This document shows positions 19,220 to 29,072 of a DNA stretch of 64,000 nt, in pieces (within the stretch, counting starts at the first letter, position 1; each line of letters opens with the position of its first letter). The DNA lies in NCBI RefSeq assembly GCF_016806695.1, contig NZ_WUED01000002.1, positions 62,001-126,000 on the forward strand, in the 5' to 3' direction. The notes under the pieces are model-generated. The model saw nothing but the letters and a program-made list of their open reading frames with translations. It ran no database searches and was not told where the DNA came from. The stretch is from Campylobacter bilis. Its GTDB lineage: Bacteria; Campylobacterota; Campylobacteria; Campylobacterales; Campylobacteraceae. The position numbers and the translations under genes are program-made.

Positions 19220-20602
19220 ATGAAAAAAGAATTTGAGCAGTATTTTAAACAGCTTTTAGGAGAAGAAAATGCTTATTTTGATCCCATCCATAAAAGAGCT
19301 TATAGCTATGATGCGACAAAGAAGCATTATTTACCCGATGGTGTATTGTTTCCAAGATCTGAAGAAGACATAATTGAAATTTTAAAATTTTGCAATCAAA
19401 ATAATATTATAGTGATACCAAGAGGTTCAGGTTCGGGGTTTACAGGTGGTGCTTTGGCTGTTAATGGTGGGATAGTGCTTGCTTTTGAAAAGCACATGAA
19501 TAAAATTTTAGAAATTGATTTAGAAAATTTAGTAGCAGTAGTACAGCCTGGTGTTATTAATATGCATTTGCAAAAAGAAGTAGCCAAATACGGTCTTTTT
19601 TATCCGCCTGATCCTGCTAGTATGGAGTATTCTAGTTTAGGAGGTAATGTAAGTGAAAACGCTGGGGGTATGAGAGCAGCTAAATATGGCATTACAAAAG
19701 ATTATGTAATGGCTTTAAGAGCGATTTTACCTAATGGAGAATTGATCCGTGCAGGCAAGAAGACTATTAAAGATGTTGCAGGTTATAATCTAGCAGGGAT
19801 TTTGATTGCTAGTGAAGGTTCTTTAGCGGTTTTAAGCGAACTTACTTTAAGATTAGTGCCTTTGCCTAAATTTAAAAAAACAGCTTTTGCTATTTTTCCT
19901 AGTGTTAAAAGTGCTATGCAAGCAGTGTATAAAAGTCTTGCAAGTGGTGTAAGCCCTGTATCTATGGAATTTTTGGATAATCTTAGCATCCAAGCAGTGG
20001 AGCAAAAATTCCAAAAAGGTTTGCCTCTTGATGCGGGTGCTATTTTGATTGCTGATGTAGATGGTAATGTGAAAGAAGCTATTGATGAGGATTTGAAAAA
20101 TTTAGAGCACTATTTTTTAGAATGTGGTGCTAGTGAATTTAAAATAGCAAAAGATGAGCAAGAAGCCGCAGATATTTGGTTTGTAAGAAGAAATTGTTCT
20201 CAAAGCATAGCTATATATGGTACTTTAAAGCTTAATGAAGATATTACTGTTCCTCGTTCTAAACTTCCTGCTTTGCTTGAAGGTATAGATGCAATTTCTA
20301 AAAAATACGGCTTTGAAATACCTTGTTTTGGCCATACAGGAGATGGGAATGTGCATACTAATATAATGATTCCAGATAAAAATGATAAAGAGCAAATAAA
20401 AAGAGGCTATGAAGCTGTTGAAGAGGTTTTTAAGCTGACTATAGAACTTGGAGGGACTTTAAGTGGAGAGCATGGAATAGGGCTTTCTAAAGCACCTTTT
20501 ATGAATTTAGCTTTTTCAGATGCTGAAATGCAATTGATGAGAAATATTAAAAAAGCTTTTGATCCAAATAACATTCTTAATCCTTTTAAAATGGGACTTT
20601 AA
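19220..20602 (+). CDS. glcD: FAD-linked oxidase, glycolate/D-lactate dehydrogenase type (GlcD)
   Basis: A 460-residue flavoprotein. The N-terminal FAD_binding_4 domain has the PRGSGSGFTGGAL pyrophosphate loop near residue 70, and the C-terminal oxidase domain has GHTGDGNVHTN and GEHGIGLSK, the metal and substrate motifs of GlcD/Dld enzymes. It oxidises a small 2-hydroxy acid at the membrane and passes electrons to quinone; glycolate, D-lactate and 2-hydroxyglutarate cannot be separated by eye. No GlcE or GlcF gene adjoins it. Confidence 0.88.
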   Translation: MKKEFEQYFKQLLGEENAYFDPIHKRAYSYDATKKHYLPDGVLFPRSEEDIIEILKFCNQNNIIVIPRGSGSGFTGGALAVNGGIVLAFEKHMNKILEIDLENLVAVVQPGVINMHLQKEVAKYGLFYPPDPASMEYSSLGGNVSENAGGMRAAKYGITKDYVMALRAILPNGELIRAGKKTIKDVAGYNLAGILIASEGSLAVLSELTLRLVPLPKFKKTAFAIFPSVKSAMQAVYKSLASGVSPVSMEFLDNLSIQAVEQKFQKGLPLDAGAILIADVDGNVKEAIDEDLKNLEHYFLECGASEFKIAKDEQEAADIWFVRRNCSQSIAIYGTLKLNEDITVPRSKLPALLEGIDAISKKYGFEIPCFGHTGDGNVHTNIMIPDKNDKEQIKRGYEAVEEVFKLTIELGGTLSGEHGIGLSKAPFMNLAFSDAEMQLMRNIKKAFDPNNILNPFKMGL

Positions 20603-20613
20603 AAGGATTAACT

Positions 20614-21420
20614 TTGAAAAAATTTTTTATGATTTTATTGAGTTTACGCGATAAAGAAATTTTAAATTATGCAGCTGCACTTAGTTTTTATACTATTTTA
20701 TCCTTTATACCTATATTATTTGTGTGTTTTTCGGTTTTTACGCAGATTTCTAGTTTTAAGGTTTATTATCAAAAAGCTAAGCAAGTGATTTTTGCCTTTT
20801 TAATACCTGCACAGCAAGATGTTGTGACTGCTTATATTGACACTTTTTTGAAAAATAGTGTGAATTTGGGTATAGTAGGGCTTATTGCTATGACTTTTAC
20901 TTCTTTGGCTTTTTTTTCAGGTTATGATTTTGTGATCAATCGTATTACTAAAAATCAATCTAAAGGGCTTTGGCAAAGCATTAGTTCTTATTGGACTCTT
21001 TTAACTCTTGTTCCTTTGGGACTTGGATTGAGTTTTTATATTTCGGGTTTTATCCAAGAAGCTTTAGACGATTATAAAATAGGTTTTAATTTTTTTGAAA
21101 TTTTACCCTTTGTGATCATTTGGGGTTTATTTTTAATATCTTATTCAAGTTCTGTTCATAAAGGAAGCCTTAAAAGTTTGATATTTGTTTCTTTTGGTGC
21201 TGGAGTTATTTGGTATATAGTTAAAAATTTATTTGTGTATTATATAGTTTATAATAAAACTTATGCTAGCGTTTATGGATCTTTTTCTACTATATTGTTT
21301 TTCTTTATTTGGATTTATATTTCATGGATTATTTATCTTTTTGGTCTTAAGCTTTATTATTTTTTAAATCATAATTATGATGAAGGGAATAAAATTCGTA
21401 AAAACGCAAAGAAGGGCTAA
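20614..21420 (+). CDS. YihY/virulence factor BrkB family membrane protein
   Basis: A 268-residue inner-membrane protein with about six hydrophobic segments and the family motif AAALSFYTILSFIP near residue 22 and YGSFSTILFFFIWIY near the end. It was once called RNase BN by mistake (rbn); the true function is unknown. The start is TTG 20614, with AAAGGA eight bases upstream and MKKFF as N-terminus. The 3' end overlaps the remnant of comEC by 57 bp. Confidence 0.85.
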   Translation: MKKFFMILLSLRDKEILNYAAALSFYTILSFIPILFVCFSVFTQISSFKVYYQKAKQVIFAFLIPAQQDVVTAYIDTFLKNSVNLGIVGLIAMTFTSLAFFSGYDFVINRITKNQSKGLWQSISSYWTLLTLVPLGLGLSFYISGFIQEALDDYKIGFNFFEILPFVIIWGLFLISYSSSVHKGSLKSLIFVSFGAGVIWYIVKNLFVYYIVYNKTYASVYGSFSTILFFFIWIYISWIIYLFGLKLYYFLNHNYDEGNKIRKNAKKG

Positions 21421-22625
21421 AAATTTAAAACGTATTGAGATTAAACAAGCAATAAGATAAGTTATAAAAATCCAAAAAGGAATGTTTATATTTGTTCCAT
21501 AGAGTTTAAATTTGAAAAACTCATCCAAAGCAAAATTGAGTAAATCCCCTTGATTGATTAAATGTAAAAACAATGTCAAGGGGTAAAATACTATAAAAAC
21601 CGCACTCAAAATAATGCCTAAAAGTTGTTGATAACTGATTAAAGGGAAAAAATAAAGCACTGGTAAAATCATAGCAAAAAAGGTCCAAATATTAATAAAA
21701 ATGATATTTGTCAAATTATTAAGTTTTGTTGAAAAATGATGTATATATAAAAAAATATAAAAAACCCCTAAAATAGAAAATAAAAATCCAATACTCAATA
21801 AAAGCCTAGGATAAAGGGCTATACATAATAAAATACTAGAAAAAAGAGTAAAAAAATGAACGATTTTTATATTTTTATAAGCTAAATAAAAAAACCCAAA
21901 GAGCCATAATTAAAGAGCGAATAAAAGAAGGAACAAAGCCTATTAAATAAGCATAACTTAAAAGAAAGGAAAAAACTAAAATACTTAAATCAAAGCGTAA
22001 ATTCCTGTGAGGAAAATATATCTTTTTTGAAAAAAACCATAAAGAGAGGCTAAAATAAAAAAGATTAAGCTAAAAAGTAAGCCTATATGATAGCCACTAA
22101 TTGCTATTAGATGTGCAATACCATAGTAATTAACATCATTTCTAAGTTCTAAAGATATAGGCAATGCGAAAAATAATGCACCATAAAATTCACGTATTTT
22201 TTCATTTTGGTGTTGGTTTAAAAAATAAGATACAATTAAATTGTGTTTTTTTTCTTGTAATTTTTCAAAATCATAAGCAGGAGCGTAAAAGTTTTTGCTG
22301 AGATAATTTTTAAAAGTGATATTTTGGGTTATGATTTTGAGATTGAGATATTCGTTTTTGCTTAAATTTAAGTCTTTAAAACTTGTAGTGTAAAAGGTAA
22401 AGTTTTTACTTTGTATTTTTAAAACCCAGTATTTTTTATTTTTTTTATTCTTTTTGTGTATTGGTGCAAGAGTAAAGCATTTTCTATGAGATAATGTTTT
22501 TGAGCTTTGAAATTTAAAAAATTATAATATTCTAAAAGGATATTGAAAGTAAAAATAATAAAGACACCTAAGAATAAATAGCACAATTCCTTAAAAACTG
22601 TATAAAAATAATTCCATAAAGGCAT
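21364..22625 (-). pseudogene. comEC: comEC/Rec2 DNA-uptake channel, broken by several frameshifts
   Basis: Starting at ATG 22625 (TAATG junction with the DedA gene) the minus strand encodes the N-terminal part of a ComEC-like membrane protein, then leaves frame in a poly-A run near 22420-22445. The frame resumes as KKYWVLKIQSKNF, continues through the competence domain (DVNYYGIAHLIAISGYHIG), shifts again near 22010 and again near 21895-21904, and ends in a C-terminal stretch that is open from 21798 to 21364. At least three lesions separate homologous segments. ComEC carries DNA across the inner membrane in natural transformation, so this copy should be non-functional unless it is rescued. Confidence 0.85.
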
Positions 22626-23182
22626 TATTTTTTGGAAAATCGACTCAGATAAAACCAAATCATTCCTGCAAGTAGGAGTAAAAATAAAGGTGTGATATAA
22701 GCATAAGAGCTAATTTTATCAAAAATGGTTTCAATAATGTGCCCAAATATATAAGCAATTAATCCTAAAGTAAATGCCCATATGAGACTAGCTAGAGTGT
22801 TAAGTGCTAAAAATTTTGTAAAATTATATTTTGCTATACCTGCTGCTATAGGGATAAAGGTTTTTAATCCATAAATAAATTTTTGACCTATAAGTAAGAA
22901 TGTTCCATACTGCTTGATTTTCATCATAGCTAGAGCGAGTTTGCGTCGATGTTTTTTAAAATAAGGCATGATGTCTTTTTTGTAGTATTTCCCAAGAATA
23001 AAAAGAAGAGTAGAACCTAAAGTATTGCCAATAAAAGCTAAAATAATACAAAGACTAAGATCCATTTTGCCTTGAGAGCTTAAAACCCCTGCGGCTAAAA
23101 TTCCAACCATTCCTCCACCTAAAGAATAAAAAAATAAAACAATATAGCCATATTTTATTAAAGTGTCTATCATATCTTGCAT
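22625..23182 (-). CDS. DedA-family membrane protein
   Basis: A 185-residue inner-membrane protein with four or five hydrophobic segments. The SNARE-associated/DedA signature shows as GNTLGSTLLFILGKYY, the membrane-embedded acidic/basic region as FIYGLKTFIPIAAGIAKY, and a hydrophobic tail closes it. DedA proteins act as flippases for undecaprenyl phosphate or phosphatidylethanolamine (family knowledge). It is intact, in contrast to the second dedA gene at 59183. It follows RNase Y by 9 bp and its stop overlaps the comEC start by 1 bp. Confidence 0.87.
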   Translation of the reverse strand: MQDMIDTLIKYGYIVLFFYSLGGGMVGILAAGVLSSQGKMDLSLCIILAFIGNTLGSTLLFILGKYYKKDIMPYFKKHRRKLALAMMKIKQYGTFLLIGQKFIYGLKTFIPIAAGIAKYNFTKFLALNTLASLIWAFTLGLIAYIFGHIIETIFDKISSYAYITPLFLLLLAGMIWFYLSRFSKK

Positions 23183-23191
23183 AATAAGCCT

Positions 23192-24745
23192 TTATTTAGC
23201 ATATTCTACAGCTCTTAATTCGCGTATGACATTAACTTTAATTTCGCCTGGATATTGCATTTTTTCTTGAATTTCGGCTGCTATTTCTTTTGCTAAAAGC
23301 ACGCTTTCATCATCATTGACCAATTGAGCATTAGCAATGACGCGGATTTCTCTTCCTGCGTTAATTGCATAAGCGTTTTTAATACCTTCTTTGCTTTTGG
23401 CAATTTCTTCAAGTTCGCTTACTCTTTTTAAGAAAACTTCTAAAACTTCTCGTCTAGCACCAGGTCTTGCAGCACTAAGAGTATCAGCTGCACATACAGC
23501 GGCTGATTCAATGCTTATTGCTTCTTCGTGTCCATGATGGGCATAAATTGCATTGATAACGACAGGATGTTCTTTATAGCGTTTGCAAAGTTCAGCACCT
23601 AAGTCTACATGAGAACCTTCAAAATCATGTGTTAAAGCCTTGCCTATATCATGTAAAATTCCCGCACGACGTGCTAAATTTTCATCACCTCCGCATTCAG
23701 CAGCAATAATTCCTGCTAGATGAGCTACTTCTAAAGAATGTGCTAAGGCGTTTTGTCCATAACTTGCACGGTATTTTAGTTTTCCTATGAGTTTGACAAT
23801 TTCAGGGTGTATTTTACTTAAACCTAAATCCATGACTATGGTTTCGCCTTCTTCTAAGACGGCACTATCGAATTCTTTGCATACTTTTTCATGGATTTCT
23901 TCTATGCGTGCTGGTTGTATTCTTCCATCTTCGACTAAAAGTTCTATAACCTTTGTGGCAATAGCACGACGATAAAGATTAAAACAACTTACAATAATAG
24001 CACCTGGAGTATCATCAATAATAATATCAACGCCTAAGACCATTTCTAAGGTTTTTACATTCCGGCCTTCTTTGCCAATAATACGACCTTTAAGATCGTC
24101 ATTTTTAATATTAATAACATTAATAAGTCTTTCAGCAGCAAATTCCCCTGCAAAACGAGAGGTGGCTTGTGCGATAATATAATTTGCTTTTCTTTTAGCC
24201 TCATTTTTTGCTTCTTCTTCATATTTTCTTACTATGTGTGCAATTTGTTCGCGAGAATTCTCTTCTACTTTTTTAAGGATGATCTCTTTGGCTTCATCTT
24301 GCGTAAATCCTGTAGAGTGTTCTAAAATTTTTAAAACATCATCAAGTTTTTCTTGATAATTGCTTTTTAGTTTATTAACGTCAAATTGTAGATCTTGTAT
24401 TTGTTTTTTTGATTTACAAAGCTGTTCTTTATCTTCTTTTAATTTTTCTTCTTCTTGCTGAAGTTTTTGTTCTTTTTTAAAAAGTTCATCAAATTTTTGA
24501 TTAAAATCTTTTTGGATTTTATGAACTTTTTCTTCATATTTTTTTTTGACTTCTAACTCAGCATTAAGAATTGAGTTATTTGCATCTTTTAAGACAAGTT
24601 CTGCTTCATATTCTATAGCTTTAGCTTTAGCTTTAGCTTGTTCTACAAAAATTTCGTATTTAGTATCATTGATCTTTTTTGCGATCAAATACCCTATACC
24701 AACTCCAACTACGGCAGTTATAAGCGCGATAAGTGATTCTATCAT
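23192..24745 (-). CDS. rny: Ribonuclease Y
   Basis: A 517-residue endoribonuclease. It has an N-terminal membrane helix (about 3-20), a long charged coiled coil (about 25-200), a KH domain (about 205-270, GRIIGKEGRN), and an HD domain (about 330-430, His-Asp in RAGILHDIGKAL). RNase Y is the membrane-bound initiator of mRNA decay in bacteria lacking RNase E, as is common in epsilonproteobacteria. Its first 80 bp overlap the 3' end of the upstream 5-FCL gene in another frame. Confidence 0.96.
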   Translation of the reverse strand: MIESLIALITAVVGVGIGYLIAKKINDTKYEIFVEQAKAKAKAIEYEAELVLKDANNSILNAELEVKKKYEEKVHKIQKDFNQKFDELFKKEQKLQQEEEKLKEDKEQLCKSKKQIQDLQFDVNKLKSNYQEKLDDVLKILEHSTGFTQDEAKEIILKKVEENSREQIAHIVRKYEEEAKNEAKRKANYIIAQATSRFAGEFAAERLINVINIKNDDLKGRIIGKEGRNVKTLEMVLGVDIIIDDTPGAIIVSCFNLYRRAIATKVIELLVEDGRIQPARIEEIHEKVCKEFDSAVLEEGETIVMDLGLSKIHPEIVKLIGKLKYRASYGQNALAHSLEVAHLAGIIAAECGGDENLARRAGILHDIGKALTHDFEGSHVDLGAELCKRYKEHPVVINAIYAHHGHEEAISIESAAVCAADTLSAARPGARREVLEVFLKRVSELEEIAKSKEGIKNAYAINAGREIRVIANAQLVNDDESVLLAKEIAAEIQEKMQYPGEIKVNVIRELRAVEYAK

Positions 24746-25292
24746 TTTTTCTTTCTTTCTTGTAATATTTTTTATAAGGGTTTATATATAATTTCGCCGA
24801 AATATCATGCTTTTGTGTTAAATTATGTTGAGTAAAAGCATCAATACTTTGGACAAATATTATATGAGGTTTATGGTTGAGATCTTTAAAAAATCTGTCA
24901 TAAAAACCTTGCCCATGTCCTATTCTTTTTAAATTTTTATCAACACCAATAACAGGCACTATAGCTATGTCGATTTTTGTTTTTAAAAAAGAATTCATAG
25001 GTTCTAAAACCCCAAACCTTTTTTTAATAAAAGGTAGCCTTAATTTTACAATTTTTAAACTTTTATCTTGCATAAATGGAACAAAAAGTTTATAATTTTT
25101 GCTAAGAATGTGACGAAACTTTAATAGATTAGGTTCGTAACTTAAAGGAATGAAAATTAAAATATTTTTAGCTTTAAAGAATTTTATTATTTTTAAGCAT
25201 TCTTTAAATATTTTAAAATCTTGCTTAAAATGAGATTTTTTGTGTTTTGAAAGACGTGTTTTTTGTAAAATTCTAAAGTCTGTTTTTTCCAT
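24666..25292 (-). CDS. 5-formyltetrahydrofolate cyclo-ligase family protein
   Basis: A 208-residue 5-FCL/methenyltetrahydrofolate synthetase-like protein. The ATP and folate motif GHGQGFYDRFF near residue 130 and VPVIGVDKN just before it define the family. The N-terminal lysine-arginine region (KTRLSKHKKSHF) supplies phosphate contacts. The last about 25 residues, encoded inside rny, are Arg- and Lys-rich and look unlike family sequence, so the overlap may be a read-through extension rather than functional protein. It recycles 5-formyl-THF to 5,10-methenyl-THF. Confidence 0.82.
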   Translation of the reverse strand: MEKTDFRILQKTRLSKHKKSHFKQDFKIFKECLKIIKFFKAKNILIFIPLSYEPNLLKFRHILSKNYKLFVPFMQDKSLKIVKLRLPFIKKRFGVLEPMNSFLKTKIDIAIVPVIGVDKNLKRIGHGQGFYDRFFKDLNHKPHIIFVQSIDAFTQHNLTQKHDISAKLYINPYKKYYKKERKNDRITYRAYNCRSWSWYRVFDRKKDQ

Positions 25293-25376
25293 GAATACAT
25301 GCCTTTTAAAAACTTATTATCTTATATATGTTATAATTTTAGCATTTTATAATTGAGAATAAAGGAATAAGTTAAG

Positions 25377-25934
25377 ATGAAAATTAAAAAAATATTTTCA
25401 TTGATGATTATAGTTTATTTATTGGTTGCTTGTAGTAATGAAAAAACAAAGCAGCAAAGTGATGCAAATGCTACTATAGATTCTAGTCTAAGTCAAAGTG
25501 ATGAGATGAAATTTAGCCTTAATTTGACCGATGGAGGCACCTTTTTTATCAAAAAAGAAAATTCAGTTTTAAATTTTGATAATAAAAATAAGGCAATTTT
25601 ATTTGTGTTTTTTACTACTTGGTGTACCCCTTGTATTGCTGAGGTTCCACACCTTAATAAAATGCAAGAAAAATATAAAAATGATTTTAGCATAATAGGT
25701 GTTTTATTAGAAGATAAAACTAATGATGAAATCAATCAGTTTATAAAGCAACATAAAATAGTTTATAAAATAGCCAATGGAGAGAATAATTATCTTCTAG
25801 TCAAAGCTTTAGGCAAGGTAAATGGTATTCCTACTATGTTTCTTTATAATAAGCATGCTAAATTGATCAATCAATATTTAGGACTTATTCCTGAAGAAAT
25901 GTTAGAAATTGACATTCAAAAGGCTGTATTTTAA
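25377..25934 (+). CDS. Thioredoxin-like lipoprotein (TlpA/ResA type)
   Basis: A 185-residue exported lipoprotein with a signal peptide ending in the lipobox LVAC (Cys19). The thioredoxin fold (about 60-180) has the active site TWCTPC and a cis-Pro region GIPTMFLY. It probably reduces disulfides in periplasmic proteins, for example in cytochrome c maturation; the target is unknown. Its stop overlaps the ftsY start (TAATG), so it is the first gene of a run with ftsY and radA. Confidence 0.87.
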   Translation: MKIKKIFSLMIIVYLLVACSNEKTKQQSDANATIDSSLSQSDEMKFSLNLTDGGTFFIKKENSVLNFDNKNKAILFVFFTTWCTPCIAEVPHLNKMQEKYKNDFSIIGVLLEDKTNDEINQFIKQHKIVYKIANGENNYLLVKALGKVNGIPTMFLYNKHAKLINQYLGLIPEEMLEIDIQKAVF

Positions 25935-26800
25935 TGTTTAATTTTTTAAAAAAAGGACTGGCTAAGACTCTTGAAAATATAGTAAATATCAAGGGCGAAA
26001 ATAAAAAAATAACTAAAGATTTACTTGAAGAAATTTTACTTGAGGCGGATGTGAGCTATGATATAGTAGAAGAAATCATTTATTATTTGCCGCCTCAAAA
26101 TGAAGTAAAAAAAGCGGATTTAAAGCGTGTGATGGGTGCTTATTTTTCTTATGAAAAATTTGAAAAACAACAGATTAAGCCTTTTATAGAACTTGTTTTA
26201 GGGGTAAATGGTGCAGGTAAGACAACAAGTATTGCTAAGCTTGCTTATCTTTATAAAAAGCAAAATCAAAAAGTGATTTTAGGAGCTTGTGATACTTTTA
26301 GAGCAGGAGCTATTGAGCAATTAAGACTTTGGGCTGATAAAATTGGAGTGGAAATAGTTTTAACCCAGCAAGGCCATGATCCTTCAGCAGTGGCTTATGA
26401 TACTATTAATAAGGCTATAGCAAGGGATTTTGATAGGGTTATTATTGATACAGCTGGGCGTTTGCAAAATCAAAAGAATTTAGCAAATGAGCTTGAAAAA
26501 ATTGTCAGGATCTGTGATAAGGCCTTAAAAGGAGCACCGCATAGAAAAATTTTAGTACTTGATGGTACCCAAGGAAATGCAGGGATTTTGCAGGCAAAGG
26601 CTTTTAATGAACTTGTAAAACTTGATGGAGTGATTATTACAAAACTTGATGGTACGGCTAAAGGTGGAGCCCTTTTTAGTATAGCAAGAGAGCTTGAACT
26701 TCCTATTCTTTATATGGGAGTAGGTGAGCAAATGACTGATTTGCAAGAGTTTGATGCAAACAGTTATTTAGATGCTTTATTAGATCCTATTTTTGAGTAA
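25934..26800 (+). CDS. ftsY: Signal recognition particle receptor FtsY
   Basis: A 288-residue NG-domain GTPase. It has P-loop GVNGAGKTTS, DTFRAGAIEQL, DTAGRLQNQ and the TKLDGTAKGG motif of SRP GTPases. The acidic A domain found in E. coli FtsY is missing, so membrane attachment must depend on the amphipathic N-terminal helix (FLKKGLAKTL). With Ffh it delivers ribosome-bound nascent membrane proteins to SecYEG. It overlaps genes on both sides by 1 bp. Confidence 0.97.
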   Translation: MFNFLKKGLAKTLENIVNIKGENKKITKDLLEEILLEADVSYDIVEEIIYYLPPQNEVKKADLKRVMGAYFSYEKFEKQQIKPFIELVLGVNGAGKTTSIAKLAYLYKKQNQKVILGACDTFRAGAIEQLRLWADKIGVEIVLTQQGHDPSAVAYDTINKAIARDFDRVIIDTAGRLQNQKNLANELEKIVRICDKALKGAPHRKILVLDGTQGNAGILQAKAFNELVKLDGVIITKLDGTAKGGALFSIARELELPILYMGVGEQMTDLQEFDANSYLDALLDPIFE

Positions 26801-28140
26801 TGGCAAAAAATAAAGCACTTTTTGAATGTCAAGCTTGTGGAAATCAGCAAAGCAAATGGCTTGGAAAATGTCCAGAATGTGGTTCTTGGGATAGCTTTAT
26901 AGAGTTAAAAGCAGATCAAATTAAGGCTTTAAAAGAACTTGTTAGTTTATCTCACAAAGCTAGTGAGGCTATTTGCATTGAAGATGTAGAACTTGAACAT
27001 TTTACAAGATGTAGCACAGGTGATGATGAGCTTGATTTGGTTTTAGGTGGGGGTTTGGTTGAAGGATCTTTAGTGCTTATAGGCGGGAGTCCTGGTGTGG
27101 GCAAATCTACGCTTTTATTAAAAATTGCTTCGAATTTAGCTAAACAAGGTAAAAAAGTCCTTTATGTTAGCGGAGAAGAGAGTAAAGCACAAATTAAATT
27201 AAGAGCTGATAGACTTGAAGCTAATACGCCTAATTTATTTTTGCTTACTGAACTTTGTCTTGAAAATATCTTAGAAGAAGTGCATAAAAAAGATTATAAA
27301 ATTCTCATTATTGATTCTATACAAACTTTATATTCTAATAAAATAACTTCCGCAGCAGGAAGTATTACTCAAGTGCGCGAAATTACCTTTGAACTTATGC
27401 GTGTAAGTAAAGCTTTTAATATCAGCACTTTTATTATAGGACATATTACTAAAGAAGGTGCGATTGCAGGACCTAGAGTGCTTGAACATATGGTTGATGT
27501 GGTGCTTTATTTCGAAGGAGATGCTACTAAAGAAATCAGGCTTTTAAGAGGTTTTAAAAACCGTTTTGGTGGTACAAGTGAAGTGGGTATTTTTGAAATG
27601 ACAGCTAAAGGTTTGATGAGTGCTAAGGATTTAGCTAATAGATTTTTTACTCGTGGAAAAGCAATTTCAGGAAGTGCTTTAGGTGTTGTAATGGAAGGTT
27701 CTCGTGCTTTGGTTTTAGAAATTCAAGCTTTAGTTTGTGAGAGTTCTTACCCTAAACGTAGTGCTACAGGATATGAAAAAAATCGTCTTGATATGCTTTT
27801 GGCTTTGCTTGAGAGAAAACTTGAAATTCCTTTAGGTCATTATGATGTGTTTGTAAATATTAGTGGGGGTGTAAGAGTGAGTGAGACTGCAGCGGATTTA
27901 GCAGTGGTTGCAGCTATTATTTCTAGTTTTAAAAATCGCCCTTTAAGTAAGGATAGTGTGTTTATAGGAGAGCTTGGTTTAAATGGAGAAATTAGAGAGG
28001 TTTTTAGTCTTGATGTCCGTTTGAAAGAAGCAAAAATGCAAAAATTTAAAAATGCTATCATTCCTTCTAAGCCTTTAGAAGATATGGGGATTAAATGCTT
28101 TATCACTAAAGAACTTACTCAAGTTTTAGAATGGATGTGA
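26800..28140 (+). CDS. radA: DNA repair protein RadA
   Basis: A 446-residue protein with the N-terminal C4 zinc finger (CQACGNQQ and CPECG), Walker A GGSPGVGKST, the RadA signature KNRFGGTSEVG, and a Lon-like C-terminal domain. RadA promotes branch migration in recombination and repair and supports transformation in several bacteria. In this genome comEC is broken, so its role here would be in repair. Its ATG overlaps the ftsY stop by 1 bp. Confidence 0.96.
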   Translation: MAKNKALFECQACGNQQSKWLGKCPECGSWDSFIELKADQIKALKELVSLSHKASEAICIEDVELEHFTRCSTGDDELDLVLGGGLVEGSLVLIGGSPGVGKSTLLLKIASNLAKQGKKVLYVSGEESKAQIKLRADRLEANTPNLFLLTELCLENILEEVHKKDYKILIIDSIQTLYSNKITSAAGSITQVREITFELMRVSKAFNISTFIIGHITKEGAIAGPRVLEHMVDVVLYFEGDATKEIRLLRGFKNRFGGTSEVGIFEMTAKGLMSAKDLANRFFTRGKAISGSALGVVMEGSRALVLEIQALVCESSYPKRSATGYEKNRLDMLLALLERKLEIPLGHYDVFVNISGGVRVSETAADLAVVAAIISSFKNRPLSKDSVFIGELGLNGEIREVFSLDVRLKEAKMQKFKNAIIPSKPLEDMGIKCFITKELTQVLEWM

Positions 28141-28206
28141 TTTTCATTAAAATATAAGCAAGGATTGAGTAGAATAAGCACTTAGAATAAAATTTTTGAG
28201 GAAATT

Positions 28207-28887
28207 ATGAAAGATTTATTTTTATTTAGTTCTTTGCTTGACTCCAGTCATACTTTTTCTTATTTTTTCCATTTAGGTTTAGTAGCTTTGATTGCTGTTA
28301 TTGTATCTATGATGGCTACTCGTTCTATGCAACTTGTTCCGCGTGGTATGCAAAATTTAGGCGAAGCTTTTTTAGAAGGAGTTTTGTCTATGGGTCGTGA
28401 TACCATGGGGAGTGAAAAAAGTGCAAGGAAATATCTTCCTTTAGTAGCAACTTTAGGGATTATTGTTTTTTTTAGTAATATTATAGGTATTATTCCAGGA
28501 TTTCATTCTCCAACTGCAAGTTTGAATTTAACACTATCTTTAGCAATTATCGTTTTTGTTTATTATCATTTTGAAGGCATTAGAACGCAAGGTTTTGTAA
28601 GATACTTTGCACATTTTATGGGACCTATTAAATTACTTGCTCCTTTGATGTTTCCTATAGAAATTGTTTCTCATCTTTCTCGCGTTATATCTTTATCTTT
28701 CCGTCTTTTTGGAAATATTAAGGGTGATGATTTATTTTTAATGGTAATTTTAGCTCTTGTTCCTTATATTGCTCCTCTTCCAGCTTATGTGCTTTTAACT
28801 TTTATGGCTTTTTTGCAAGCTTTTATTTTTATGATTTTAACTTATGTGTATTTAGCAGGTGCGACTGTGATTGAGGAAGGTCATTGA
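28207..28887 (+). CDS. atpB: F0F1 ATP synthase subunit a
   Basis: A 226-residue subunit a with five or six membrane helices. The essential arginine of the proton half-channels is in the segment [14 protein letters not shown], and the C-terminal helix is [19 protein letters not shown]. It forms the proton path with the c ring. It is located away from the main atp operon, as is common in epsilonproteobacteria. Confidence 0.95.
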   Translation: MKDLFLFSSLLDSSHTFSYFFHLGLVALIAVIVSMMATRSMQLVPRGMQNLGEAFLEGVLSMGRDTMGSEKSARKYLPLVATLGIIVFFSNIIGIIPGFHSPTASLNLTLSLAIIVFVYYHFEGIRTQGFVRYFAHFMGPIKLLAPLMFPIEIVSHLSRVISLSFRLFGNIKGDDLFLMVILALVPYIAPLPAYVLLTFMAFLQAFIFMILTYVYLAGATVIEEGH

Positions 28888-29072
28888 TTTATCTTTTGGA
28901 ATTTTTTAAAGGTGCGTCTTTAGCCTTGATGGTTTTTGCCGCCTTTTTTTTCTTTTTTAAATTCAATTCTTTTTTGTATCTTTGTTTAGGACTGATTCCG
29001 GGTTTACTTCTAACTTTGGTTTTTATTTTGCTTTTAGAAAATTATGAGCTTAAAAATCAAAATAAGGATTAA
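28884..29072 (+). CDS. Small membrane protein of unknown function
   Basis: A 62-residue protein starting at TTG 28884, overlapping the atpB stop by 4 bp, with two hydrophobic segments (about 8-24 and 30-50) and a charged tail. I do not recognise a family. The overlap suggests co-expression with atpB, possibly as an assembly or accessory peptide of the ATP synthase, which is inference from position only. Confidence 0.55.
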   Translation: MIYLLEFFKGASLALMVFAAFFFFFKFNSFLYLCLGLIPGLLLTLVFILLLENYELKNQNKD

